Assembly: GCF_010994095.1 (NCBI RefSeq)
Contig: NZ_WJYO01000001.1
Location: forward strand, 124,001-188,000
Direction of reading: 5' to 3'
DNA: 64,000 nt
Source: Mumia xiangluensis
Lineage (GTDB): Bacteria; Actinomycetota; Actinomycetes; Propionibacteriales; Nocardioidaceae
Shown: piece after piece, positions 1 to 7,834 of the stretch
Numbering within the stretch: position 1 is the stretch's first letter
Layout: the number at the start of each line of letters is the position of its first letter
Position numbers and translations under genes: made by a program
Notes under the pieces: model-generated
Told to the model about the DNA's origin: nothing
The model's input: the letters and a program-made list of their open reading frames with translations, nothing else
Database searches by the model: none

Positions 1-768
1 CGCTTGCGCCCGTGGCGGCGGCCGGTGGTGGTGCACCCGCAGTTCACCGAGCCCGACGTCGCGCTCGCCGAGGCCGGCCGCACCGTGACCCACGTGGTGC
101 TCGACGCGACGGGCGGCTACTCCCTCGACCCGGCGCGCGTACCCGGCGACGCCGACCTCGTCGTCGTCGGCAACCCGACGAACCCCACCAGCCGCCTCCA
201 CCCTGCAGACACGGTCCGAGCGGTCGCCCGACCCGGTCGGCTCGTGGTCGTCGACGAGGCGTTCATGGACTTCGTCCCCGGCGAGACCGCGTCGCTCGCC
301 ACCGCGCGAACAGCCGGCGTGCTCGTGATCCGCAGCCTCACCAAGCTCTGGTCGATCCCCGGGGTCCGCGCCGGGTACGTCCTCGGCGAGCCCGACGTGA
401 TCGCTGCCCTCCGCGCGGCGCAGGCGCCGTGGTCGGTGTCGACCACGGCCGGTGCGGCGATGCGTGCGTGCGCGACCGACGACGCAGCCGCCGAGGCCGG
501 ACGACGCGCGGCTACCACCGCCGCGTACCGGCAGGTCCTCACCGACGGCCTCGACGCGCTCTCGATCCCGTACGTCGCCGACCCCGCCGGGCCGTTCGTG
601 CTCGCCCGACCCGGCGCGGGCGTGCGCGAGCAGCTGCGAGAGGCGGGCTTCGCCCTACGGCGGTGCGACACCTTCCCGGGACTCGACGCGACCTGGGTAC
701 GCATCGCCGTACGCCCGCCCGACGTCACTGCACGCCTGCTCGACACCCTCCACGAGATCGCACGCTGA
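1..768 (+). CDS. cobC: CobC-like PLP-dependent aminotransferase, 5' end missing
   Basis: Fold-type I PLP aminotransferase of the histidinol-phosphate aminotransferase / CobC (Rv2231c-like) group. The frame is open to the first base of the window, so the N-terminus lies outside; about 255 residues are visible against a usual 330-360. Visible marks are the NPTNPTS loop, the VVDEAFMDF strand with the PLP-contacting Asp, the SLTKLWSIPGVRAGY segment carrying the Schiff-base Lys, and the C-terminal WVRIAVR that binds substrate carboxylate. In actinobacteria this gene sits in cobalamin clusters, where it is thought to act like a threonine-phosphate decarboxylase or an aminotransferase for the aminopropanol arm. 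The cbtBA-cobD genes downstream support the cobalamin assignment; a plain HisC paralogue is the alternative. Confidence 0.75.
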   Translation, partial: RLRPWRRPVVVHPQFTEPDVALAEAGRTVTHVVLDATGGYSLDPARVPGDADLVVVGNPTNPTSRLHPADTVRAVARPGRLVVVDEAFMDFVPGETASLATARTAGVLVIRSLTKLWSIPGVRAGYVLGEPDVIAALRAAQAPWSVSTTAGAAMRACATDDAAAEAGRRAATTAAYRQVLTDGLDALSIPYVADPAGPFVLARPGAGVREQLREAGFALRRCDTFPGLDATWVRIAVRPPDVTARLLDTLHEIAR

Positions 769-791
769 TCCCGACCCGCCGCCGCGCCCGC

Positions 792-797
792 GATAAT
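792..797 (+). promoter_or_regulatory. -10 element for a leaderless transcript
   Basis: GATAAT ends 6 bases before the ATG at 804, the spacing expected if transcription starts at the A of the start codon. No Shine-Dalgarno sequence is seen. Confidence 0.45.
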
Positions 798-803
798 GGC
801 GCG

Positions 804-1145
804 ATGGTGCTCGAGCTCGCGTTCCTCCTCGGCGCGTTCGGCGCGCCCGTGTGTCTCGCGGTCGGTGTGGTCGGGCTGGCAGAGACCCGCGTCCCGCGGC
901 GGCGGCGCCTCGCCCTCGCCGTACTCACCGCGGTCGCGTTCGTCGCCGTCGGCGCGCACGCTGCGGTGTGGTCGGCGGGCTGGCAGCACGTCGACACCGC
1001 GCGTGAGGCAGCGCCGTCGACGCTCGAGGACGCACTCCTCCTCACGTCGGGAGCGCTCTGCGCTGCGCTCCTGCTGGGTGCGACCTGGTGCCTCGTTCGT
1101 GCCTGGGGCTGGACTCCCGTGCGGACCCGCCCCGACTTCCGCTAG
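804..1145 (+). CDS. small integral membrane protein, unknown function
   Basis: I do not recognise a family. The 113-residue product has three likely membrane segments: residues about 3-25 (starting LELAFLLGAFGAPVCLAVGV), about 33-55 (LALAVLTAVAFVAVGAHAAVW) and about 76-97 (LLLTSGALCAALLLGATWCLV), with an Arg-rich loop (RVPRRRR) between the first two. The ATG is chosen because a GATAAT hexamer lies 6 bases upstream, so the message is probably leaderless. It sits between a cobC-like gene and the cobalamin riboswitch; no link to cobalamin can be shown from the sequence. Confidence 0.55.
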   Translation: MVLELAFLLGAFGAPVCLAVGVVGLAETRVPRRRRLALAVLTAVAFVAVGAHAAVWSAGWQHVDTAREAAPSTLEDALLLTSGALCAALLLGATWCLVRAWGWTPVRTRPDFR

Positions 1146-1164
1146 TCTCCACTCATCCACGACC

Positions 1165-1236
1165 GAGGAAGCCGGTGTGATTCCGGCGCAGTCGCGCTAC
1201 TGTGACGCTCCCCTGGGGCGAAGCCAGACCCGACGT
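1165..1236 (+). promoter_or_regulatory. cobalamin riboswitch upstream of cbtBA
   Basis: The stretch carries the conserved order of the cobalamin aptamer: GAGGAAGCCGGTGTGATTCC (GGGAA/GGTG/AATCC-like core), then CGCTACTGTGA (the CNACTGT core), then GAAGCCAGACCC (the B12 box). It lies 49 bases upstream of cbtB, whose AGGAGGAA ribosome site at 1276-1283 could be the controlled element. No intrinsic terminator is evident between them, so translational control is more likely than termination. Known class: adenosylcobalamin-binding leaders that shut down cobalt uptake and cob genes when the vitamin is plentiful. Confidence 0.88.
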
Positions 1237-1284
1237 CGAGGACATTCCATACGACGCAGGGACGCCGCATCCCTAGGAGGAAAC

Positions 1285-1497
1285 ATGTCTCAGGCACACG
1301 TTGTCACCCCCACGCCCACGGTTCCGACGATCTCCGTACGCGAGCTCGCACCGTGGGCTCTTCTGTTCGGTCTCCTCGCCGTCCTGACGATCTTCTTCGT
1401 CAGCGCCGACCAGGGAGCGGTCTCGATCCCGGCAGGCAATGCCATCCACGAGTGGGTCCACGACGGACGCCACCTCATGGGCTTCCCCTGCCACTGA
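1285..1497 (+). CDS. cbtB: cobalt transporter subunit CbtB
   Basis: The 70-residue protein has one membrane helix (about residues 22-42, WALLFGLLAVLTIFFVSA) and the family-typical histidine-rich C-terminus IHEWVHDGRHLMGFPCH, which probably binds cobalt. CbtB is the small partner of CbtA in predicted cobalt uptake systems that replace CbiMNQO. Start choice: ATG preceded by AGGAGGAAAC. The cobalamin riboswitch directly upstream and cbtA 72 bases downstream confirm the role. Confidence 0.93.
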   Translation: MSQAHVVTPTPTVPTISVRELAPWALLFGLLAVLTIFFVSADQGAVSIPAGNAIHEWVHDGRHLMGFPCH

Positions 1498-1569
1498 TCG
1501 CCTGACCCCAGCACCTGACCGCGTCGCCCGAGGCGTCGCGGCGGCTCGCGCTACCCCGAACGGACTCTC

Positions 1570-2373
1570 ATGACCCCCCGTACCTTCCTCGTCAACGGCC
1601 TCCTGGCCGGACTCGTCGCGGCGATCGCCGCCTTCGTGGTCGCCTACACCGTCGGCGAACCCCAGATCGACACCGCCATCGGCCTCGAGGAGGCCGCGTC
1701 GGCGACCGCCGGCGACGGGCACTCGCACGACCACGCGGAGGGCGACGAAGCCGCCCACACGCACTCGCACGGCGACGAGGGCACCTCGGTGTCGCGCGAG
1801 CACCAGGCCACCTTCGGCCTCGCAACGGCGATCCTCGCGCTGTCCCTCGCGTACGGCGGCGTGCTCGGCCTGATCGCCGCGTTCGCCACCGGTCGCCTCG
1901 GGCGACTCACGGCCGCGGGCAGTACGGCGGTGGTGTCGCTCGTCGCGTTCGTTGCCTACGCGCTGGTGCCGTTCCTCAAGTACCCCGCGACCCCGCCCGC
2001 GGTCGGCAGCGGCGACACCATCGGAGAGCGCACCGCGCTCTACTTCGGCTTCGTGCTCGTCTCCGTCGTCGTCGCGGCCGCCGCCGTCGTGCTGGCGGTG
2101 AAGCTGCTGCCCCGGCTCGGCGGCTACGGTGCGATCGTCAGCGGCGCCGCCGCGTACATCGCCGTGATGCTCGTCGCCGGCGGCCTCTTCTCGACGGTCA
2201 ACGAGGTCGGCGACTTCCCGGCCGACGTGCTGTGGTTCTTCCGTCGCGACTCGCTCCTCACCGTGGCGACCACCTGGGGCGTCCTCGGGGTGGTGCTGAC
2301 CGGACTGGTGCTGCGCTCGCAGAACCAGGCTGCGGCTGCCGCCTCGAAGCGTGAGGCAGCGCTGGCGCTGTGA
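1570..2373 (+). CDS. cbtA: cobalt transporter subunit CbtA
   Basis: This is a 267-residue membrane protein. A first helix (about 8-28, LLAGLVAAIAAFVVAYTV) is followed by an extracytoplasmic histidine-rich loop (HSHDHAEGDEAAHTHSHGDE, about 57-76) suited to metal capture, then five or so further helices. This matches CbtA, the predicted permease of the cobalamin-regulated cobalt uptake pair. It follows cbtB under the same riboswitch and is followed by cobD after 7 bases, so cbtB-cbtA-cobD look like one transcript. The start lacks a strong Shine-Dalgarno. Confidence 0.92.
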   Translation: MTPRTFLVNGLLAGLVAAIAAFVVAYTVGEPQIDTAIGLEEAASATAGDGHSHDHAEGDEAAHTHSHGDEGTSVSREHQATFGLATAILALSLAYGGVLGLIAAFATGRLGRLTAAGSTAVVSLVAFVAYALVPFLKYPATPPAVGSGDTIGERTALYFGFVLVSVVVAAAAVVLAVKLLPRLGGYGAIVSGAAAYIAVMLVAGGLFSTVNEVGDFPADVLWFFRRDSLLTVATTWGVLGVVLTGLVLRSQNQAAAAASKREAALAL

Positions 2374-2380
2374 CCTCCCG

Positions 2381-3316
2381 ATGAGCTCGCGCGCGGTCGG
2401 CATCGCCGCCGGCTTCGCCCTCGACCGGGTGTTCGGCGACCCTACGCGCCGGCACCCGGTCGCCGGGTTCGGGCGAGTCGCGGGTGCGCTGGAGCGACGC
2501 CTGTACGCCGATGGTCGCGGCGCCGGAGTCTCGTACACCGCCGTTCTCGTCGGGGGTACGGCGCTGGCCGGCGTCGCGCTCGACCGCGCGAGCCGCGGCC
2601 GGCCGGTGCTGCGCGCGGCGCTGACCGCAGCTGGGACGTGGGCTGTGCTCGGCGGCCGGTCGCTGGAGCGCGAGGCGCTTGCCGTCGCCGCCCACCTCGA
2701 GCGCGAGGACCTGCCGGCTGCCCGCCGGCGCCTCACCCATCTCGTCGGGCGGGACACGACGCAGCTCGACGCGTCCGAGGTGAGCCGCGCCGTCGTCGAG
2801 TCCGTCGCCGAGAACACCAGCGACGCCGTCGTCGCGCCCCTCGTGTGGGGTGCGGTCACCGGGTTGCCGGGCCTGCTCGCGTACCGCGCTGCCAACACGC
2901 TCGACGCCATGGTCGGCCACCGCAGCGTGCGGTACTCGCGCTTCGGCTGGGCCTCCGCCCGGCTCGACGACGTGCTGAACGTGCCGGGTTCCCGGCTGAC
3001 GGCTGCACTCGCGGCGGCGCTGGCGCCGACCGTGGGCGGGCGCTCGGCCGACGCCGTACGCGCGTGGCACCGCGACGCGGCCGGGCACCCGAGTCCCAAT
3101 GCCGGCCCGGTCGAGGCGGCGTTCGCAGGCGCGCTCGGGGTACGGCTCGGCGGGGTCAACCGCTACGGCGACCGGGTCGAGGACCGGCACGTGCTCGGCG
3201 ACGGTCGCGCGGCCGCGGTCGACGACGTGGCACGGGCAGCTCGGTTGGCACGGTGGGTCGACGTCGCGGCCTGCGTCGTGGCGGTCGCGTTCGCGGCCCG
3301 CGCCGTCTCCCGCTGA
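2381..3316 (+). CDS. cobD: adenosylcobinamide-phosphate synthase CobD/CbiB
   Basis: This integral membrane enzyme joins adenosylcobyric acid to (R)-1-amino-2-propanol or its phosphate to give adenosylcobinamide (phosphate). The 311-residue length is normal. Family blocks visible are GFALDRVFGDPTRRHPVAGFG near the N-terminus, SVAENTSDAVVAPLVW (about 139-154), YRAANTLDAMVGHRSVRY (about 168-185) and the C-terminal NAGPVEAAFAGALGVRLGG. The ATG starts 8 bases after the cbtA stop and has no clear ribosome site, suggesting translational coupling. The gene converges on cobK across an inverted repeat. Confidence 0.95.
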   Translation: MSSRAVGIAAGFALDRVFGDPTRRHPVAGFGRVAGALERRLYADGRGAGVSYTAVLVGGTALAGVALDRASRGRPVLRAALTAAGTWAVLGGRSLEREALAVAAHLEREDLPAARRRLTHLVGRDTTQLDASEVSRAVVESVAENTSDAVVAPLVWGAVTGLPGLLAYRAANTLDAMVGHRSVRYSRFGWASARLDDVLNVPGSRLTAALAAALAPTVGGRSADAVRAWHRDAAGHPSPNAGPVEAAFAGALGVRLGGVNRYGDRVEDRHVLGDGRAAAVDDVARAARLARWVDVAACVVAVAFAARAVSR

Positions 3317-3395
3317 TCGAGTAGCGGCGAGGAACGAGCCGCGTATCGAGATCCGGGTCTCGATACGCCCTCGGCTAGCGCCTCGGGCTACTCGA
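3317..3395. terminator. nested inverted repeat between cobD and cobK (repeat-family member)
   Basis: The outer arms TCGAGTAGC (3317-3325) and GCTACTCGA (3387-3395) and perfect 10-base inner arms CGTATCGAGA (3342-3351) and TCTCGATACG (3358-3367) with a 6-base loop form a strong hairpin between two convergent genes, so it may end transcription both ways. The right half resembles the window's recurrent element ending in CTCRACCAGCGG. The minus-strand cobK stop codon (TAG, 3390-3388) lies inside the right arm. Confidence 0.65.
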
Positions 3396-4137
3396 CCAGC
3401 GGGGTGGAATGCACCCAGGCGGCCGCCGCGGCAGGGTCGCCGACGGTACGACCGGCGTACGACGTCGACCCGCGCCGTACGACGACGACCGGGATCCCCA
3501 GCTCGTCGGCGGCAGCCATCTTCGGCCAGGTGTAACGCCCGCCGGAGTCCTTGGTGACCAGCACGTCGATGCCGCGTTCGTGCATCAGCGCCCGCTCACC
3601 GTCGAGGTCGTACGGCCCGCGGTCGAGGCGGACGTCCCACGACTCGGGCACCGCGATTTCGGGAGGGTCGACGACCCGGACGACTGCCCGGTGCTGGCGC
3701 AGTGGCTCGACGAACCGGTCGAGCGGCTGGCGCCCGACGGTGAGGAACGGTCGTTCCCCGAGGCGGGCGGTCTCGCGCGCAGCCGTGTCGTGGTCGTCGA
3801 CCCAGGTCCAGCGGTCCGCACCCGGAGCGTCCGCCCACCCGGGGCGCTCGAGACGAAGGAGGGGTACGCCGTCGGCCGCGCAGGCGGCGACGGCATTGGC
3901 CGAGATCCCCTCGGCGAAGGGGTGCGTCGCGTCGACGACGGCACGCACGTCGTGATCGCGGAGGTAGGCGCGGAGCCCGTCCACTCCCCCGAACCCCCCG
4001 ACCCGCACCTCGCCCACGGGCAGCCGCGGACGCGCGACCCGGCCCGCCAGCGAGGAGACGACAGCGATGCCGTCGGCGTCGAGCAGTGCAGCGAGCTCGC
4101 GAGCCTCGGCCGTGCCGCCGAGCACGAGGACGTTCAC
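3388..4137 (-). CDS. cobK: precorrin-6A reductase CobK
   Basis: This is an NADPH-dependent reductase of the corrin ring (precorrin-6A to -6B). The 249 residues show the family opening [17 protein letters not shown], the [20 protein letters not shown] block (about 66-85), and the C-terminal [20 protein letters not shown] and PVVVVRRG. The start is GTG, overlapping the cobQ stop as GTGA, so cobQ and cobK are coupled. The last residues (PLVE) and the stop codon are encoded by the repeat element at 3317-3395, which suggests the C-terminus was reshaped by insertion of that element; the enzyme core is intact. Confidence 0.94.
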   Translation of the reverse strand: MNVLVLGGTAEARELAALLDADGIAVVSSLAGRVARPRLPVGEVRVGGFGGVDGLRAYLRDHDVRAVVDATHPFAEGISANAVAACAADGVPLLRLERPGWADAPGADRWTWVDDHDTAARETARLGERPFLTVGRQPLDRFVEPLRQHRAVVRVVDPPEIAVPESWDVRLDRGPYDLDGERALMHERGIDVLVTKDSGGRYTWPKMAAADELGIPVVVVRRGSTSYAGRTVGDPAAAAAWVHSTPLVE

Positions 4138-5657
4138 CCGACGCCGCCAGGCGCGACCACGGGAAGCCCCGCTGGGGGGCCGTGCTCGATCAGCGTGAGG
4201 AGCGCGTCGACGTCGACGTGACGCTCGATCAGGTCGGCCAGCAGGTCGAGCCGCGCCGAGCGGGCCTCGGCGAAGGCGACCTCGCCCGGCGTCCAGTCAC
4301 GTCCGACGGCCGCCGCCATCTCGGCAAGCAGCGTGCGCCGCAGGTCGTCCGACTCGAGGCTGCCGTGCCACATCGTCCCGAACACCATCCCGCGCCGGGC
4401 GCCCCCGAGGAACTCCGCGTCGTCGCCACGGGTGATCCGTCCGTGGTGGATCTCGTACCCGTGCGCGTCCACGCCGAGGGCCGTCCCGGTCGGCAGCCGC
4501 ATCACCTTCTCGGCGTCGAACGTCGTCGTGACGTCGAGCAGCCCGAGCCCGTCCGCACGCGCTCCGACCTGACCCTCGACGCCTTCCGGATCGGAGATGC
4601 TGCGGCCCAGGATCTGGAAGCCGCCGCAGATGCCCAGCACCGGCCGGCCAGCGCGGGCGTGCGCGACCACCGCCGCGTCGAGACCCCGCTCGCGCATCCA
4701 CGCGAGATCGGACAGCGTCGCGCGGGTGCCGGGGACGACGACGAGGTCCGCTTCCGCGACGCGCCGAGGGTCGCTGACGAACGTCACGTCGACGCCCGGC
4801 TCGAGACCGAGTGCGTCGACGTCGGTGAAGTTGCTGATGCGCGGCAGCCGTACGACCGCGACCCGCAAGGGGTCCGCGGTGTCGGCGCGGCGACCCTCGA
4901 CGTCCATGCCGTCCTCGGAGTCGAGCCACACGTGCGGGCTCCACGGGAGGACGCCGAGCACGGGGCGTCCGGTCGTACGCGCGATCGCCGCGTTCGCCGG
5001 TGCCAGAAGCGTCTCGTCGCCCCGGAACTTGTTGATCATGAAGCCCCCGATCAGCGCCTGGTCCTCGGGCGAGAGCAGCGCGACCGTGCCGTGCATCGCC
5101 GCGTAGACCCCGCCGCGGTCGATGTCGCCGACGACGACCACCGGCATCGACGCGTGCCGCGCGAGCCCCATGTTGACGTAGTCGCTGTCGCGCAGGTTGA
5201 TCTCCGTCGGGCTCCCGGCGCCTTCGCAGACGACCACGTCGAAGCGCGCGGCCAGGTCGTCGTACGCGGCGAAGGCCGCCTCGGCGAGGTGCTCGCGCCC
5301 GCGGGTGAAGTCACGGGCGTCGAGCGTGCCGCCCGGCCGACCCATGACGACGACGTGGCTGCGTCGATCACCCCCGGGTTTGAGGAGGACGGGGTTCATC
5401 GCGGGCTCCGGGACGGCACCGGCGGCGACCGCCTGGATCCACTGGGCGCGCCCGATCTCGGCCCCTTGGCCGTCGGGTCCCGCCCCATCGACCGCGCCGG
5501 CTCCGGCGACGACCATCGAGTTGTTGGACATGTTCTGGGCCTTGTACGGCGCCACCTTCACGCCGCGTCGCGCGAGGAGCCGGCAGAGCCCCGTCGTCAC
5601 CACGGACTTCCCCGCGTCGGAGGTCGTACCGGCGATCATCAACGAGCGGGCGGGCAT
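4134..5657 (-). CDS. cobQ: cobyric acid synthase CobQ
   Basis: This glutamine-dependent enzyme amidates the b, d, e and g side chains of adenosylcobyrinic acid diamide. The 507 residues are full length. The N-terminal dethiobiotin-synthetase-like ATPase starts with [19 protein letters not shown] and has [11 protein letters not shown]. The C-terminal type 1 glutamine amidotransferase has the nucleophile in [10 protein letters not shown] (Cys about 343) and the HHGR region near 413. Directly upstream, minus-strand TACGCT (5670-5665) stands 7 bases before the ATG, consistent with a leaderless message. It forms an operon with cobK through a GTGA overlap. Confidence 0.96.
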   Translation of the reverse strand: MPARSLMIAGTTSDAGKSVVTTGLCRLLARRGVKVAPYKAQNMSNNSMVVAGAGAVDGAGPDGQGAEIGRAQWIQAVAAGAVPEPAMNPVLLKPGGDRRSHVVVMGRPGGTLDARDFTRGREHLAEAAFAAYDDLAARFDVVVCEGAGSPTEINLRDSDYVNMGLARHASMPVVVVGDIDRGGVYAAMHGTVALLSPEDQALIGGFMINKFRGDETLLAPANAAIARTTGRPVLGVLPWSPHVWLDSEDGMDVEGRRADTADPLRVAVVRLPRISNFTDVDALGLEPGVDVTFVSDPRRVAEADLVVVPGTRATLSDLAWMRERGLDAAVVAHARAGRPVLGICGGFQILGRSISDPEGVEGQVGARADGLGLLDVTTTFDAEKVMRLPTGTALGVDAHGYEIHHGRITRGDDAEFLGGARRGMVFGTMWHGSLESDDLRRTLLAEMAAAVGRDWTPGEVAFAEARSARLDLLADLIERHVDVDALLTLIEHGPPAGLPVVAPGGVG

Positions 5658-5664
5658 GAGGTCC

Positions 5665-5670
5665 AGCGTA
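5665..5670 (-). promoter_or_regulatory. -10 element of the cobQ-cobK operon
   Basis: On the minus strand TACGCT is followed by 7 bases and the cobQ ATG, fitting a TANNNT hexamer of a leaderless actinobacterial promoter. The gap to the sigma-factor gene upstream is only 46 bases. Confidence 0.4.
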
Positions 5671-5703
5671 GGAGCCCGCGTGCGCCGCGCCCGATCCGGG
5701 CAG

Positions 5704-6576
5704 CTAACCCGGAAGGTCCAGGGAGGCGAGGCGGTCCGGGTCGGTCGTCGACACGATCTCGAGGATGCGCCCGTCGACCACGGTGCACGCCATCACGGCG
5801 ATCGGCCTGCCCTGCTTCCCCACCGCCAGGACCCCGGGCTCGCCATTCACGAGCACGGGTCGCGACGTCGCCGTCGCACCGGCTGCGAACTGTGCACGCG
5901 AGGCGACCTCCGTAGCGCCCAGCCTCACCACGACACCTCGTGCGGTGTAGCCGCGCCACCTCACGTCCGGGTCGAGCACCTGCAACAACCCCTCGAAGTC
6001 ACCGGCCCTCGCCGCCGCGAGGAACGCATCGACCACAGCGCGCGCTCGGCGGCGTGGGTCAGAGGGACGAGGCGCCTCCTGCACCTTCCGACGCGCGCGG
6101 CTGGCGAGCATCTTGGCCGCGTCGGTCGACCGGCCGAGGATCTGACCGATCTCGTCGAACGGCACCGCGAACATGTCGTGCAGAACGAACGCCAGGCGCT
6201 CGGCCGGGCGAAGCGAGTCCAGCACCATGAGGAGCGCAACCCCGACCGAGTCCGCGAGCAGTGCATCGTCCTCGGGAGCCCCGTCGTCCGCGGTGACGAC
6301 GAGGTCGGGCAGTCGGTCGTCGTACGGCGCCTCAGGCCGGGCTGTGCGCGATCTCAGTGTGTCGATGCAGACCCGGCTCACGACCGTCGTCAGCCAGCCG
6401 GCGAGGTTGTCGATCGTCGCCGCGTCCTGGCGCATCAGTCTCAGCCACGCCTCCTGCACCGCGTCCTCGGCGTCCGTCCGCGATCCGAGCATCCGATAGG
6501 CCACCGCCTCCAGGCGCCCGCGCTGCCCTTCGAATGCTTCCGCCAGGGCGTCGTCCCCCGCGTCCGGTCGCGTCAT
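5704..6576 (-). CDS. ECF41-type sigma factor (SigJ-like) with SnoaL-like C-terminal domain
   Basis: The 290-residue protein has sigma region 2 (about 16-85: GSRTDAEDAVQEAWLRLMR and LAGWLTTVVSRVCIDTLRSR), region 4 (about 125-172: LRPAERLAFVLHDMFAVPFD, then EIGQILGRSTDAAKMLASRA) and a C-terminal NTF2/SnoaL-like domain (about 182-285). That layout defines ECF41 factors, which lack a classical anti-sigma factor and are modulated by their own C-terminal domain. The start is supported by GCAGGAGGTAACGGC just before the ATG. A divergent DoxX gene lies across an 80-base gap with a perfect palindrome and a plausible ECF41 promoter directed at this gene. Stimulus unknown. Confidence 0.9.
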   Translation of the reverse strand: MTRPDAGDDALAEAFEGQRGRLEAVAYRMLGSRTDAEDAVQEAWLRLMRQDAATIDNLAGWLTTVVSRVCIDTLRSRTARPEAPYDDRLPDLVVTADDGAPEDDALLADSVGVALLMVLDSLRPAERLAFVLHDMFAVPFDEIGQILGRSTDAAKMLASRARRKVQEAPRPSDPRRRARAVVDAFLAAARAGDFEGLLQVLDPDVRWRGYTARGVVVRLGATEVASRAQFAAGATATSRPVLVNGEPGVLAVGKQGRPIAVMACTVVDGRILEIVSTTDPDRLASLDLPG

Positions 6577-6600
6577 GCCGTTACCTCCTGCCAGCCAGGT

Positions 6601-6641
6601 CCGTCATACCTGATGACGGGCTCGCAAGGGCAGACGTAACA
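6601..6641 (-). promoter_or_regulatory. candidate ECF41-type autoregulated promoter and palindrome
   Basis: On the minus strand TGTTACG (6641-6635) and CGTC (6618-6615) are exactly 16 bases apart; the known ECF41 promoter is TGTCACA-N16-CGTC, so the -35 matches at 5 of 7 positions. The -10 lies in a perfect 7-base palindrome (CCGTCAT 6601-6607, ATGACGG 6613-6619). Transcription would begin about 30 bases before the sigma gene. Confidence 0.4.
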
Positions 6642-6656
6642 GACAAGGGGAAGCTC

Positions 6657-7040
6657 ATGGACCTCGCACTGTGGATCATCGCCGGACTCCTGGCAGCAGT
6701 CTTCCTCCTCGCAGGCGCGAACAAGCTGTTCGTTCCTCGGGAGACGCTGGCGAAGGCCCCCGGCGGGGGTTGGGTCAACGACTTCAGCCCCCGCTTCATC
6801 AAGACCCTCGGCGCGCTCGAGATCCTCGGCGCGCTCGGCCTGATCCTGCCGGCTGCCCTGGGCATCGCACCGGTCCTGGTCCCGCTCGCGGCGGTCGGCC
6901 TGGCGACGATCATGGTCGGCGCGGCGATCGTGACGTACCGCCGGCACGAGGTCGCGCACGCGATCCTGGACCTGACGTACCTCGCCCTGATCGTCTTCCT
7001 GGCGGTCGGCCGGTTCGGTCCGGAGGCATTCGGGTCGTAG
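6657..7040 (+). CDS. DoxX-like four-helix membrane protein
   Basis: The 127-residue protein has four predicted membrane helices: about 3-21 (ALWIIAGLLAAVFLLAGAN), 48-65, 71-90 and 98-117. The opening LLAAVFLLAGANKLFVPRE and the ALEILGALGLILPAALG block are typical of the DoxX / DoxX-like family, thought to act in redox or thiol stress. It is divergent from an ECF41 sigma gene, and DoxX-type and carboxymuconolactone-decarboxylase-type genes are common ECF41 neighbours, so it may be a target. Exact biochemical role not known. Confidence 0.82.
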   Translation: MDLALWIIAGLLAAVFLLAGANKLFVPRETLAKAPGGGWVNDFSPRFIKTLGALEILGALGLILPAALGIAPVLVPLAAVGLATIMVGAAIVTYRRHEVAHAILDLTYLALIVFLAVGRFGPEAFGS

Positions 7041-7050
7041 CGGGCGCGCC

Positions 7051-7056
7051 TAGGAT
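7051..7056 (+). promoter_or_regulatory. -10 element for a leaderless transcript
   Basis: TAGGAT ends 8 bases before the ATG at 7065 with no ribosome site between, as in leaderless actinobacterial genes. Confidence 0.4.
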
Positions 7057-7064
7057 TTCGTCGC

Positions 7065-7700
7065 ATGGACCTTCGGGACGACTCCTTCGTGACCGCAGCG
7101 CACATCGCTCTCACTCTTGTCACGCGACCAGAGGTCGCCGCGCGGTGGGACACGCCGAGCACGTTGCCCGAGATGACGGTCGGCATGCTCGCCTGCCACC
7201 TCGGCCGGCAGACCGTCCGTGCGCACGAGCTGCTGCCGTTCGTCGCGACCGAGGCACCGCTGGCGAGCGCGATCGACCACTACCGGCGCGCGGCGTGGGT
7301 CACCACGAGCGACCTCAAGGACCCGGCGAACGACCGGTCGAACGACTCGGAAGACGCGGCTCTCGGGTTCGAAGCCCTGCGTACGCGTTGCGCCGCCGCG
7401 TTCGACGACGTGCGGGACGACCTCATGTCCGGTGCGGCCGCCGACGTGGTCGCGATCCCGTGGCAGGGCTGGAGCCTGCGGCGCCCCGACTTCCTGCTCA
7501 CCCGGACGGTCGAGATCGTCGTGCACGCCGACGACCTCGCGCGCAGCGTGGACGTCCCGACGCCCGAGTTCCCGGACGACGTCTACCTTCCCGTGGTGCA
7601 CCTGCTCGTCCAGCTCGCCGCCGAGCGCCACGGCCAGGCGGCGACGACGAGTGCGCTCGCGCGGCGTGAGCGGATGCCGGAGACGATCAGCGCGTTCTGA
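7065..7700 (+). CDS. mycothiol-dependent maleylpyruvate isomerase / DinB-like protein
   Basis: The 211-residue protein matches the maleylpyruvate isomerase N-terminal (DinB-2) fold. The histidine in MLACHLGRQTVRAHELLP (about 46) and the TVEIVVHADDLARSVD segment (His about 154) are placed like the family's metal-binding triad. Members use mycothiol as cofactor or are metal-dependent transferases of unknown substrate; in actinobacteria they are numerous and mostly unassigned. The TAGGAT hexamer upstream supports the ATG. It stands alone and runs into the tandem repeat region at 7702-7834. Confidence 0.75.
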   Translation: MDLRDDSFVTAAHIALTLVTRPEVAARWDTPSTLPEMTVGMLACHLGRQTVRAHELLPFVATEAPLASAIDHYRRAAWVTTSDLKDPANDRSNDSEDAALGFEALRTRCAAAFDDVRDDLMSGAAADVVAIPWQGWSLRRPDFLLTRTVEIVVHADDLARSVDVPTPEFPDDVYLPVVHLLVQLAAERHGQAATTSALARRERMPETISAF

Positions 7701-7701
7701 G

Positions 7702-7834
7702 GGTTTCGACTCGCTTCGCTCGCTCAACCAGCGGAGGGGGGAGGCAGCTCAACCAGCGGAGGAGCGAGGAGCTCAACCAGCGGAGGGGGGGTCGAGCTCA
7801 ACCAGCGGAGGCGGGTGGAGCTCAACCAGCGGAG
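7702..7834 (+). repeat. intergenic element with five tandem copies of its terminal motif
   Basis: A 33-base element (7702-7734; begins GGTTTCGACTCGCTTCGCTC and ends GCTCAACCAGCGG) is followed by four more copies of its last 13 bases. Copies of GCTCAACCAGCGG start at 7722, 7747, 7771, 7796 and 7820, a period of 24-25 bases with G/A-rich spacers. The same 33-base element, differing at one variable base, occurs at 45430 and 49475. The last copy provides the TetR stop codon on the minus strand. Confidence 0.85.

Noticed and set aside
7702-7834. CRISPR array.
   Set aside because: Copies of the motif are only 13 bases long with 11-12 base G/A-rich spacers that resemble each other, and no cas genes are present.
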